This document shows, piece by piece, positions 52,984-60,575 of a stretch of 64,000 nt of DNA. The notes under the pieces are model-generated. The model had not been told where the DNA came from. It saw nothing but the letters and a program-made list of their open reading frames with translations, and did no database searches. How positions within the stretch are numbered: the first letter of the stretch is position 1; the number at the start of each line of letters is the position of its first letter. The stretch covers positions 1,488,001 through 1,552,000 of the forward strand of contig NZ_PHUE01000001.1 in the NCBI RefSeq assembly GCF_002813295.1. Direction: 5' to 3'. A program made the translations under genes and the position numbers. This DNA comes from Flavobacterium sp. 5 (GTDB taxonomy: Bacteria > Bacteroidota > Bacteroidia > Flavobacteriales > Flavobacteriaceae).

Positions 52984-53014
52984 CTTTATAAAAAGAGGGG
53001 ACATTAGTCCCCTC
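52984..53014 (-). promoter_or_regulatory. Terminator-like leader hairpin before rimP
   Basis: GAGGGGAC-TAAT-GTCCCCTC is a perfect 8-bp, G/C-rich stem (53014-52995). It is followed by TTTTTATAAAG and then the rimP ATG at 52981. No minus-strand gene lies upstream that it could serve, and the probable promoter is at 53043-53070, so the hairpin is within the rimP leader. It looks like an attenuator or a structure that covers the start codon. Confidence 0.65.
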
Positions 53015-53042
53015 ATTATTTAAACTTTACTAAATAACGGTG

Positions 53043-53070
53043 CAAATATAGTGTTTTTTTATAAATCAAA
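53043..53070 (-). promoter_or_regulatory. Probable promoter of rimP-nusA-infB
   Basis: On the minus strand TTTG (53070-53067), 16 nt, TATATTTG (53050-53043) matches the Bacteroidota pattern. The start point would be near 53036, giving a leader of about 55 nt that includes the hairpin. Confidence 0.55.
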
Positions 53071-53151
53071 AAAATTGATTACTATTAAAAAAAATTATAT
53101 CTTTAAGTTATATATTAAAAACAGTTTTACTTAAAACAAACCCAAACTATC

Positions 53152-53979
53152 ATGAAAAAAATTCTTATCCCAACTGATTTTTCAAAATATGCTGATGAAG
53201 CTATTGAAGTTGGCGCACAAATTGCAAAAAAAAACGGCAGCGAAATCATCTTAATTCACATGTTGGAATTACCTACACACATGAATGATGCCATCTCTGG
53301 AGAAACAAGCATACCAGAAATCATGCTATTTAAACGCAAAGCTGATGAAACGCTGAAAAACATAAAAAACCGTCCTTATCTAACAGGAATAAAAATCACC
53401 GAAGTTGTCAGACTTGATGGCGCTTATAACGGAATCATCAATTACACCAAACAAAACAATGACATCGATTTAATTGTCATGGGATCTCATGGAGCCACTG
53501 GCATCAATGAAATCCTAGTTGGATCTAACACCGAGAAAGTAGTAAGACAATCGGAAACACCTGTTTTAGTCATTAAAAATAAAACAGAAAACTTCAATGC
53601 ATCAAATATTGTTTTTGCTTCTGACTTTTCTAAAGAAATCAAAAAACCTTTTAAAAAGGTATTAGAATTCACCAAACTATTTGGCTCTAAATTAAACTTA
53701 GTAATGATCTGCACTCCCAATAGCTTTAAAAGCACCTCGGCAGCTCGCAAGATCGTAACAGAATTCGTCGCTGATTTTGACATGCCTGAGTACTCTTTTG
53801 AAACATACAACGAGAGCAACATCGAAAAAGGAATTTTAAATTATTCGAACGAAACTAATGGAGATGTAATTGCTTTTTGCACTCACGGAAGAACTGCACT
53901 GAGTCATTTTTTCACAGGTAGCATCTCTGAGGATTTAGTAAATCATTCTTCAAAACCAGTTTTAACATTTAGAGTATAA
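53152..53979 (+). CDS. Tandem universal stress protein
   Basis: Two UspA domains in 275 residues. Domain 1 (about 1-143) begins MKKILIPTDFSKYADEAIEV and ends with the ATP-loop pattern GSHGATG ... GSNTEKVVRQSETPVLVI. Domain 2 (about 150-275) has a degenerate start (IVFASDFSKEIKKPFKKVLE) and THGRTALSHFFTGSISEDLV. The first domain keeps the G2XG9XG(S/T) ATP motif; in the second THGR replaces the glycine pair, so it may not bind ATP. Cytosolic. It stands alone, diverging from rimP and closed by a strong terminator. Confidence 0.92.
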   Translation: MKKILIPTDFSKYADEAIEVGAQIAKKNGSEIILIHMLELPTHMNDAISGETSIPEIMLFKRKADETLKNIKNRPYLTGIKITEVVRLDGAYNGIINYTKQNNDIDLIVMGSHGATGINEILVGSNTEKVVRQSETPVLVIKNKTENFNASNIVFASDFSKEIKKPFKKVLEFTKLFGSKLNLVMICTPNSFKSTSAARKIVTEFVADFDMPEYSFETYNESNIEKGILNYSNETNGDVIAFCTHGRTALSHFFTGSISEDLVNHSSKPVLTFRV

Positions 53980-53990
53980 ACAAAAACAAA

Positions 53991-54020
53991 AAAGCCTTTC
54001 AAAATCGAAAGGCTTTTTTT
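53991..54020 (+). terminator. Intrinsic terminator after the universal stress gene
   Basis: AAAGCCTTTC-AAAATC-GAAAGGCTTT forms a perfect 10-bp stem (53991-54016), followed by T. It starts 12 nt past the stop. Confidence 0.88.
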
Positions 54021-54049
54021 CTTAATACAAATAGCTTAATTTATACCAT

Positions 54050-54079
54050 AAAAAAAGCCTCTCATTTGAGAGGCTTTTT
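54050..54079 (-). terminator. Intrinsic terminator after tRNA-Gln
   Basis: GCCTCTC-AAAT-GAGAGGC on the minus strand (54057-54074), extended by flanking A/T pairs and followed by seven T. It is only 9 nt past the tRNA 3' end. Confidence 0.85.
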
Positions 54080-54082
54080 CCG

Positions 54083-54153
54083 TTGGTCTACAAGGACTCG
54101 AACCTTGAAAGACTGCACCAAAAACAGTTGTGTTACCATTACACCATAGACCA
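54083..54153 (-). tRNA. tRNA-Gln (anticodon TTG)
   Basis: A 71-nt cloverleaf on the minus strand. Acceptor TGGTCTA pairs with TAGACCA. The D arm is GTG-TAATGGTAA-CAC. The anticodon stem ACTGT/GCAGT encloses loop TTTTGGT, which places TTG at positions 34-36 and reads CAA. The T arm is CAAGG-TTCGAGT-CCTTG, and the discriminator is A. CCA is not encoded, as usual in Bacteroidota. Confidence 0.95.
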
Positions 54154-54176
54154 GTACCTGTGCTGCTAAGCGAGTG

Positions 54177-54207
54177 CAAATTTAAAACAAATTCCTAGTT
54201 GTGCAAA
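54177..54207 (-). promoter_or_regulatory. Promoter of tRNA-Gln
   Basis: TTTG (54207-54204), 19 nt, TAAATTTG (54184-54177) is an excellent match to the Bacteroidota consensus, ending 23 nt before the tRNA 5' end. Confidence 0.65.
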
Positions 54208-54409
54208 CTTTTTTTAGCTTTTTCTTCAAAAAAATTTCAATTAATTAAATTTTAAAAATCAAAATCTTATTAAATCATTGAAAAACAAAGCTTTCCTGAA
54301 TTTGATTATTTTCCATAAATTTATAATAATGCAACTAAACTTTAAAGAAAAAAACATTTTCTTTGTATCACTTTTTAAAACACATAAAAAAACAGAAGAA
54401 ATATAGTAT

Positions 54410-57400
54410 ATGACATCATTCAATTTCAACAAATGGAATACCATTACAGGTTGGTTTGCATTTTCAATCGCATTAATAACCTATACACTTACTGTTGAAC
54501 CCACCATGAGTTTTTGGGATTGTGGGGAATATATAGCTACTGCTGCAAAACTGGAGGTTGGACATCCACCTGGAGCTCCTTTATTTCAAATGATTGGTGC
54601 TTTCTTTGCAATGTTTGCTCTAGATAAAGAACACATTGCTTTGATGGTAAACATGACTTCGGTTTTTTCAAGTGCGTTTACTATATTATTTATGTTTTGG
54701 TCTTCGACTATGATTTTAAAAAAAGTTATAAGTCAATATACCGAAATCAACAAAGATAATGCCATTGTAATACTCGGAAGTTCTTTAGTAGGTTCACTAG
54801 CTTATACTTTCTCTGACAGTTTTTGGTTTAATGCAGTAGAAGCTGAAGTTTATGCCATGGCAAGCTTACTTATTTCATTACTTTTATGGTTAGGTCTGCG
54901 CTGGGAACAAGACATGGATACACCTAAAGGTCATAAATGGTTATTAATAATTTCACTTGTTGTTGGATTGTCTTTTGGGGTTCACTTCATGGCTCTCCTA
55001 ACTATTCCTGCTATTGGTTTTTTATATTTCTTCAAAAACTACAAAGTAGTAACCGTTAAAAATTTCATAATCGCAAACATTGTAGTTGTTTCTGTTTTGC
55101 TTTTTATATTCAAATTATTATTACCCCTAACCATGGCATTCTTTGGTAAAACCGAAGTTTTTATGGTTAATTCAATGGGACTACCTTTTAATTCAGGAAC
55201 CATATTTGTAACACTGCTTCTTATTGCTTTCTTTTATTTTGGATTGAATTTCACTCGTAAAAAAGGATTAGTGCATTACAACACCTTAATTCTATGCATC
55301 CTTTTTATTCTTATAGGATTCTCAACTTGGTTAATGTTACCTATTCGTGCTAATTCTGATACCGTAATCAACGAAAACAGACCATCAGATGCAGCAGAGG
55401 TCTTGGCTTACTACAATAGAGAGCAATATGGAGTAAATCCTTTGTTTTACGGCCCTCAATACACGGAAAGCTTTGTAGGACTAGATCCAACAACTCCTTA
55501 TTTAGACAAAGCTCCCAATTACGAGAGAGACTACAAAACGGGCAAATATGTAATTGTAAATAATTATAAGAATGCTGAACAAAATTCTGATGACTCTCAA
55601 AAAACAATTTTGCCGAGAATGTGGAGTACCGAGCATATTGAAAACTATATAAACTTCACACATCCACCAGTATTTCGTATAGATCCTAATCACGATTATG
55701 ATGAAGATTTAACAAAATATGGATTAGATCCAAATAAATTAAGCGAGGAAGATTACAACAAAGCGACTGCACAATTAAAAAATGAAACTGAAAAAACTGT
55801 TTCTGAGTTTAGACAAGCCTATGCTCAAAAACAAATTGACAACGATGGTTATGTTGCTTTCCTACAACATTACAAAGATTATTTAATCATTGATAAACCA
55901 ACTACTGCAGACAATTTCAGCTTTATGTTTGAATACCAGTTTGGCTATATGTATTGGAGGTATTTAATGTGGAATTTTGTTGGAAGACAAAATGATGAAC
56001 AAGGAAGATATGACTATCTTGACGGAAACTGGATAAGTGGAATTCCATTCGTAGATAATACACACATAATTTCTCAAGATAATTTACCTAACGATGTTTT
56101 AAACAATAAAGGTAGAAACGTTTATTTCTTCTTACCATTCATACTTGGTTTGATTGGAATTATGTATCATGCCAGCAAAGACAGAAAAAGCTTTTATGTA
56201 CTATTTGCTCTTTTCCTTTTTATGGGAATCGCGTTGAAAATCTACCTAAACGAAAGACCTTTTGAACCTCGTGAAAGAGACTACGCTTTAGTAGGCTCAT
56301 TTTATGTATTTGCAATCTGGATTGGTTTTGGTGTATATTCATTATATGAAAGTTTCCAAAAATATCTTTCTCCAAAAATTGCAGGACCCATTTTCATAGG
56401 AGCTTCTTTATTGGCTGCCCCAGTATTAATGGCTTATCAAAACTGGGATGATCACGACCGTTCTGGTAAATACACTGCAACTGCAATGGCAAAAGCTTAT
56501 TTAGAGTCTTGTGATACAAATGCAATTTTATTTACTATTGGAGATAATGACACCTTCCCTCTTTGGTACGCCCAAGAAATTGAAGGAATTCGTACCGATA
56601 TTAAAATTGTCAACACCAGTTTATTTATGACAGATTGGTATATTGATCAAATGAAGAGAAAAGCATACCAATCTAATGCCTTGCCTATTTCATTTACTCA
56701 TGATGAGTATGTGGGTGACAAGCTAGATTATGTAGCACATATACCTAAAACAGAAAGCCGTTGGGACTTAAAAGCTTTTATAACATTCATAAAAGATCCA
56801 AGATCAACCGTAGAAATGCAAAACGGGCAAACGATACATTTTTATCCAACTAATAAAATCAGAATCCCTATAGACAAAGCCAATATTATTAAAAACAAGA
56901 TCGTTGATCCAAAATTAAATGATTCTATTGTTTCTTATATTGACATTGATATAAAAGGAAGTGCCATATACAAAAACAGGCTGATGATGTTAGACCTTAT
57001 CAATAACAACAACTGGAAAAGGCCTGTTTATTTTAGTGGAGGAGCGTTTGATGCTGAAGATTACTTGTGGATGAAAGATTACCTTCAATTGGAAGGTATG
57101 GTATATAAATTAGTCCCAATAAAAACAGCATTGCCAGAAGATTCAGGTCAAATGGATATGGGGCGAATTGACACAGAAAACATGTACGCAAAAGTAATGA
57201 AGTGGGACTGGGGAAATAGTGATAGTGATAAAATATATCACGATCCAGAAACCCGCAGAGAAAGTCTTACTTACAGAATGAATTTAGCGCGATTGATGAA
57301 ACAACTCACCGCTGAAGGAAAGATAGACAAAGCAAAAAAAATCATTGAATTGGCAATGACAAAAATGCCTTTGGACAAATTTGGATATTACTCATTAGTT

Positions 57401-57685
57401 GAACCATTTGCAAAAGGATATTATGACGTTGGCGAAAAAGCAAAAGCTCATGATTTACTAGAAAAATTAATGGGTAAATATAAAGAGAACCTTAATTACT
57501 ATGCTAAATTAATTCCATCTGAACAATCTGATGTAAGCATTGAAATCATTACCGATCTTGAAAGATATAGAAGCTTATTAACTGTAATGCAAGAAAGTAA
57601 CGATATTGAATATTACAATTCCAGCAAAAAAACTTTCAATACATATATTGAGATATTTGCTCGATTTGGACGCAAAAAAGAATAA
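54410..57685 (+). CDS. DUF2723/TMEM260-like membrane glycosyltransferase
   Basis: A 1,091-residue inner-membrane protein. The N-terminal half has about ten to twelve hydrophobic helices, with the GT-C-type acidic loop right after helix 1: EPTMSFWDCGEYIATAAKL, then VGHPPGAPLF. A second membrane block lies at about 565-670. The C-terminal about 400 residues are soluble (FTIGDNDTFPLWYAQEIEGI, FSGGAFDAEDYLW) and end in helical, TPR-like sequence. DUF2723 is related to human TMEM260, a protein O-mannosyltransferase. In Bacteroidota such proteins are candidates for O-glycosylation of exported proteins, using a lipid-linked donor; the substrate here is not shown. No glycan genes are adjacent. Confidence 0.9.
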   Translation: MTSFNFNKWNTITGWFAFSIALITYTLTVEPTMSFWDCGEYIATAAKLEVGHPPGAPLFQMIGAFFAMFALDKEHIALMVNMTSVFSSAFTILFMFWSSTMILKKVISQYTEINKDNAIVILGSSLVGSLAYTFSDSFWFNAVEAEVYAMASLLISLLLWLGLRWEQDMDTPKGHKWLLIISLVVGLSFGVHFMALLTIPAIGFLYFFKNYKVVTVKNFIIANIVVVSVLLFIFKLLLPLTMAFFGKTEVFMVNSMGLPFNSGTIFVTLLLIAFFYFGLNFTRKKGLVHYNTLILCILFILIGFSTWLMLPIRANSDTVINENRPSDAAEVLAYYNREQYGVNPLFYGPQYTESFVGLDPTTPYLDKAPNYERDYKTGKYVIVNNYKNAEQNSDDSQKTILPRMWSTEHIENYINFTHPPVFRIDPNHDYDEDLTKYGLDPNKLSEEDYNKATAQLKNETEKTVSEFRQAYAQKQIDNDGYVAFLQHYKDYLIIDKPTTADNFSFMFEYQFGYMYWRYLMWNFVGRQNDEQGRYDYLDGNWISGIPFVDNTHIISQDNLPNDVLNNKGRNVYFFLPFILGLIGIMYHASKDRKSFYVLFALFLFMGIALKIYLNERPFEPRERDYALVGSFYVFAIWIGFGVYSLYESFQKYLSPKIAGPIFIGASLLAAPVLMAYQNWDDHDRSGKYTATAMAKAYLESCDTNAILFTIGDNDTFPLWYAQEIEGIRTDIKIVNTSLFMTDWYIDQMKRKAYQSNALPISFTHDEYVGDKLDYVAHIPKTESRWDLKAFITFIKDPRSTVEMQNGQTIHFYPTNKIRIPIDKANIIKNKIVDPKLNDSIVSYIDIDIKGSAIYKNRLMMLDLINNNNWKRPVYFSGGAFDAEDYLWMKDYLQLEGMVYKLVPIKTALPEDSGQMDMGRIDTENMYAKVMKWDWGNSDSDKIYHDPETRRESLTYRMNLARLMKQLTAEGKIDKAKKIIELAMTKMPLDKFGYYSLVEPFAKGYYDVGEKAKAHDLLEKLMGKYKENLNYYAKLIPSEQSDVSIEIITDLERYRSLLTVMQESNDIEYYNSSKKTFNTYIEIFARFGRKKE

Positions 57686-57856
57686 GCATTTGAAATAATC
57701 AAAAACAATTATAAATGTAGTGTCACTAGAAGGCGCTACATTTTTTTTGCTTAAAATTGAAATTAATTGTAGTATTGAATAATAAAACGAGCGTTGCCTT
57801 AAATTGAATAAAAGCTTAGCAAACAATATATTCTAATAAAAAAATAGCATCTAAGT

Positions 57857-58495
57857 ATGAAACTCTATTGGGTTAAAACAAATACATTTATAAAAAAAAT
57901 ATTCTCCAATTATGTATGGGACATTCCAAATACAGCGAATAAAGTTTATATAACTTTTGATGATGGACCTACTCCTGATGTAACAAATTGGGTTTTGGAA
58001 GAATTAAAAAAATACCAAGCAAAAGCAACATTTTTTTGTATTGGAAAAAACATAGAAAGTAATCCGGATCTATTCAAAAAGGTAATCGATGAAGGACATG
58101 CAATAGGAAATCACACTTTCAATCATTATAATGGATGGAAAACAAATACAGAAGATTACTTAAAAAACATATTTCAATGTCAAACTGAAATTAATAAAAT
58201 AAACTCCGCAAATAACAAGCTCTTCCGTCCGCCTTATGGCAAAATAAAAACATCACAATCTAAAAGATTGAAACAGTTAGGCTATAGAGTAATTATGTGG
58301 GATGTTCTCAGTGCTGATTTTGACCAAACCATAACACCTGAAAAATGTCTGGAAAATGTACTTCAAAATGTAGTTTCGGGAAGTATAATCATTTTTCATG
58401 ACAGTGTAAAAGGATTCAAGAACCTAGAATATGTACTCCCTCAATCATTAAAAATATTAAAAGAAAGAGGCTTTACATTTGATACAATACAGTAA
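57857..58495 (+). CDS. Polysaccharide deacetylase (NodB family)
   Basis: A carbohydrate esterase 4-type protein of 212 residues. It has all five NodB motifs: TFDDGP (Asp35-Asp36), the metal pair His86/His90 in HAIGNHTFNH, RPPYG (about 124-128), the WDVLSADFD motif, and IIIFHDS with the catalytic histidine. It would remove N- or O-acetyl groups from a sugar polymer, such as peptidoglycan or capsule. No signal peptide is evident, so location is unclear. It has its own 171-bp upstream gap and converges on the thioredoxin-fold gene. Confidence 0.92.
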   Translation: MKLYWVKTNTFIKKIFSNYVWDIPNTANKVYITFDDGPTPDVTNWVLEELKKYQAKATFFCIGKNIESNPDLFKKVIDEGHAIGNHTFNHYNGWKTNTEDYLKNIFQCQTEINKINSANNKLFRPPYGKIKTSQSKRLKQLGYRVIMWDVLSADFDQTITPEKCLENVLQNVVSGSIIIFHDSVKGFKNLEYVLPQSLKILKERGFTFDTIQ

Positions 58496-58514
58496 AGAAC
58501 AAAAATAAGTGAAA

Positions 58515-58811
58515 TTATATTTGTTCTTGTACAATTCCTATTAAGGTATTAGCATCAAGCTCACCAGATTGTCTCCAGATCATCATACCTTCCTTATAAA
58601 TCATCAAGGTAGGTAAGCCTTTGATACGTAGAGCATCGGCTAATTCTTGATTCTTATCCACATCGATCATGATAACTTTTACTTTATCCCCAAGGGCTGC
58701 CGCTACATCTTTTATAACTGGATGCATCGATAGCGATGGTTCGTTCCAATCTGTGTAAAAGTCTATTAACACTGGAACTTGTGTATTTATAAGTTCTCCA
58801 AATTTTGACAT
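58515..58811 (-). CDS. Thioredoxin-fold protein lacking the CXXC motif
   Basis: At 98 residues it has the length and order of thioredoxin: VPVLIDFYTDW, then the helix SMHPVIKDVAAALGDKV, VIMIDVDKNQELADALRI, and the cis-proline loop GLPTLMIYKEG. At the active site the usual WCGPC reads WNEPS (residues 22-26), so both redox cysteines are absent. It cannot be a disulfide reductase, and may instead bind a partner or act as a holdase. A TAAATTTG box on the minus strand (58869-58862) could be its promoter. Confidence 0.88.
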   Translation of the reverse strand: MSKFGELINTQVPVLIDFYTDWNEPSLSMHPVIKDVAAALGDKVKVIMIDVDKNQELADALRIKGLPTLMIYKEGMMIWRQSGELDANTLIGIVQEQI

Positions 58812-58883
58812 AAAACCAAAATATTAAATTTTTATTAGTTTCAAAAAGAGATATTAGATTACAAATTTAGCATTTTAAACCAA

Positions 58884-60119
58884 TTATGCTAATTTTTCAC
58901 CCTTTATTAGTTGAATTACTGTAATCTCAGGCATAATTCCCACTCTCCCAGGATAAGCATGGAATCCAAATCCTCTATTTACATAGACATACCTTCCTAG
59001 GTTTTCATATAAACCTGCCCATTGTTTATACACATATTGCGCCAAACTCCATTTAAAAAAACCTGGAATTTCTATTCCAAACTGCATACCATGAGTATGA
59101 CCCGAAAGTGTAAGCTGATAATGCTTTTCATCATGTTGTACTACTTCATCCCAATGGCTTGGATCATGACTCATTAAGATTTTAAAATCCTCCTTACCTA
59201 ACTGCTGCGAAGCTTTATTCAGATCTCCAGCCTGCTTGAAGTTACGCCCCCAATTCTCTACTCCTACTAAAGCAATTCTATCACCATCTTTTTCAATAAA
59301 AGTATGTTCATTCAATAGTAATGAAAATCCTATTTGACCATATAATTTTTTTATATCTTCAAAATTTTTATCCTTGGCAGATTGTGATGGCCAAGTGACG
59401 TATTCGCCATAATCATGATTACCCAGAACCGAATATTTACCATATTCATGCTTCTTAATTTTATTAAACGTTTCAATCCATGGATGCATTTCCTTAGCAT
59501 GAGTATTTACAATATCGCCTGTAAATAAAATCAAATCCGAATTTTGTTCATTAACCAAATCAATAGCATGGCTTATTTTTTCGGGATTATCAAAACTACC
59601 GCTATGAACATCCGAGATTTGAGTAATAGTAAAACCATCAAAAGCTGCTGGCAAATCTGGAAAATAGATTGCTTGTTTTATTACTTTAAAATTATATTTC
59701 CCCTCAAAGATTCCATATATCAATGACATAAAAGGAACCGCAGCAAGTCCTAAACCAATCTGACTAACGAATTTACGTCTGGAAGGCAAAAAAGTTTCTT
59801 TACTATTATTGTCAATAAAGTAACAAACTGCCCCAGCTGCTAGCCTAAAGACATCTTCTCCTAATAAAATAATAGTCACTACAATTTTTGGAACATATAC
59901 CAAAAGTAACAACCCCATAGTGAACATGGTTTGCTTAGTCTGTCCTACCGAACGATCAAATTGAGTGAAAGAATAAACAATAAAAACGAAAAGTAAAAGA
60001 CTAATTACTTGATATGAAATCAAAATCCATTTCAACTTTAATACTGTTTTAACAGCTTGAAATGCATAAAGTTCAATAAGAAAAAGAACCACACCGAAAA
60101 GTAATAAACGTAATATCAT
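58884..60119 (-). CDS. Membrane-anchored metallophosphoesterase
   Basis: A 411-residue calcineurin-like phosphoesterase of the YkuE/YaeI type. Three to four N-terminal helices (about 1-115) are followed by a twin-arginine-like pair plus hydrophobic stretch (SRRKFVSQIGLGLAAVPFM). The catalytic domain shows the full metal set: QISDVHSG, LFTGDIVN, VLGNHDYGEY, ILMSHDPSHW and LSGHTHGMQFG. Relatives act on phospholipid-linked substrates such as UDP-diacylglucosamine or undecaprenyl-type compounds, but the substrate here is open. It lies 72 nt upstream of the thioredoxin-like gene on the same strand. Confidence 0.92.
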   Translation of the reverse strand: MILRLLLFGVVLFLIELYAFQAVKTVLKLKWILISYQVISLLLFVFIVYSFTQFDRSVGQTKQTMFTMGLLLLVYVPKIVVTIILLGEDVFRLAAGAVCYFIDNNSKETFLPSRRKFVSQIGLGLAAVPFMSLIYGIFEGKYNFKVIKQAIYFPDLPAAFDGFTITQISDVHSGSFDNPEKISHAIDLVNEQNSDLILFTGDIVNTHAKEMHPWIETFNKIKKHEYGKYSVLGNHDYGEYVTWPSQSAKDKNFEDIKKLYGQIGFSLLLNEHTFIEKDGDRIALVGVENWGRNFKQAGDLNKASQQLGKEDFKILMSHDPSHWDEVVQHDEKHYQLTLSGHTHGMQFGIEIPGFFKWSLAQYVYKQWAGLYENLGRYVYVNRGFGFHAYPGRVGIMPEITVIQLIKGEKLA

Positions 60120-60189
60120 TATTTAGACAATTTTACACAAAGAAACAACTTATGAAAATGTAACGATTTATATTATAATAATTTTAACG

Positions 60190-60226
60190 CAAAAAAAGGG
60201 AGTAAATCTCTTTATCTCCCCTTTTC
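60190..60226 (-). terminator. Intrinsic terminator after the first lysine-rich peptide gene
   Basis: AAAAGGGGAG ... CTCCCTTTT on the minus strand (60225-60194, 9-10-bp stem with a single bulge and a 13-nt loop), followed by TTTTGCG. It is the first T-tailed hairpin past the stop at 60293. Confidence 0.7.
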
Positions 60227-60251
60227 CTCTATTAAAACCAATAATATAATC

Positions 60252-60282
60252 GTTTTGGAATAAATCCAAATAATTCCAAAAC
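60252..60282 (-). repeat. 10-bp stem-loop in the 3' untranslated region
   Basis: GTTTTGGAAT (60252-60261) and ATTCCAAAAC (60273-60282) are perfect inverted repeats around an 11-nt spacer. It lies 10 nt past the stop of the small gene and before the terminator, so it would fold in the mRNA tail, possibly protecting it. Confidence 0.55.
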
Positions 60283-60292
60283 AAAGAATTTA

Positions 60293-60472
60293 TTATTTTT
60301 TTACTGCTGCTGTTTCAGTTTTTGCAGGCTCTTCTTTTTTAGCTGCTTTTTTGTGTTCTTTTTTAGTTGCTTTAGTCTCTTTAGCTGGAGTAGTTTGAGT
60401 TGGTGTAGTTTGTGCGTTTACCATAACTGTTGTTCCAAGAGCAATTGCCAATACCATCAATAATTTTTTCAT
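60293..60472 (-). CDS. Small secreted Lys/Ala/Thr-rich protein, copy 1
   Basis: A 59-residue protein. Residues 1-20 are a signal peptide (MKKLLMVLAIALGTTVMVNA). The 39-residue mature part begins QTTPTQ and is low-complexity: 11 Lys, many Ala, Thr, Pro and Glu, no Cys, no aromatics. Composition recalls the acid-shock protein Asr of enterobacteria, but without provable homology. It is paralogous to the gene at 62859-63044: same signal-peptide pattern, mature composition, leader sequence and promoter layout. It follows the histidine kinase gene by 103 nt but has its own promoter. It is shorter than many gene-finder cut-offs. Confidence 0.8.
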   Translation of the reverse strand: MKKLLMVLAIALGTTVMVNAQTTPTQTTPAKETKATKKEHKKAAKKEEPAKTETAAVKK

Positions 60473-60513
60473 GATTTTAAATTTTTAGATTAATAATTCA
60501 TTTATTAATAGAC

Positions 60514-60548
60514 CAAATTTATTGATGGTAAATGAAGATTAGATGAAG
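60514..60548 (-). promoter_or_regulatory. Promoter and candidate response-regulator site, copy 1
   Basis: On the minus strand CTTCAT-N5-CTTCAT (60548-60532; repeat start-to-start 11 bp) precedes TAAATTTG (60521-60514), a -7 match 42 nt before the ATG. The direct repeats lie where a -33 element would be, and no TTTG is present there, which fits an activator-dependent promoter. Spacing between repeats and -7 is identical to copy 2 at 63086-63120. Confidence 0.6.
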
Positions 60549-60575
60549 TTTTACCCTTCCAAAAAAAATTAACTT

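Noticed and set aside
53487..53822. Minus-strand frame of 111 codons opposite the universal stress gene
   Set aside because: It is fully inside a confident gene on the other strand and has no family resemblance.
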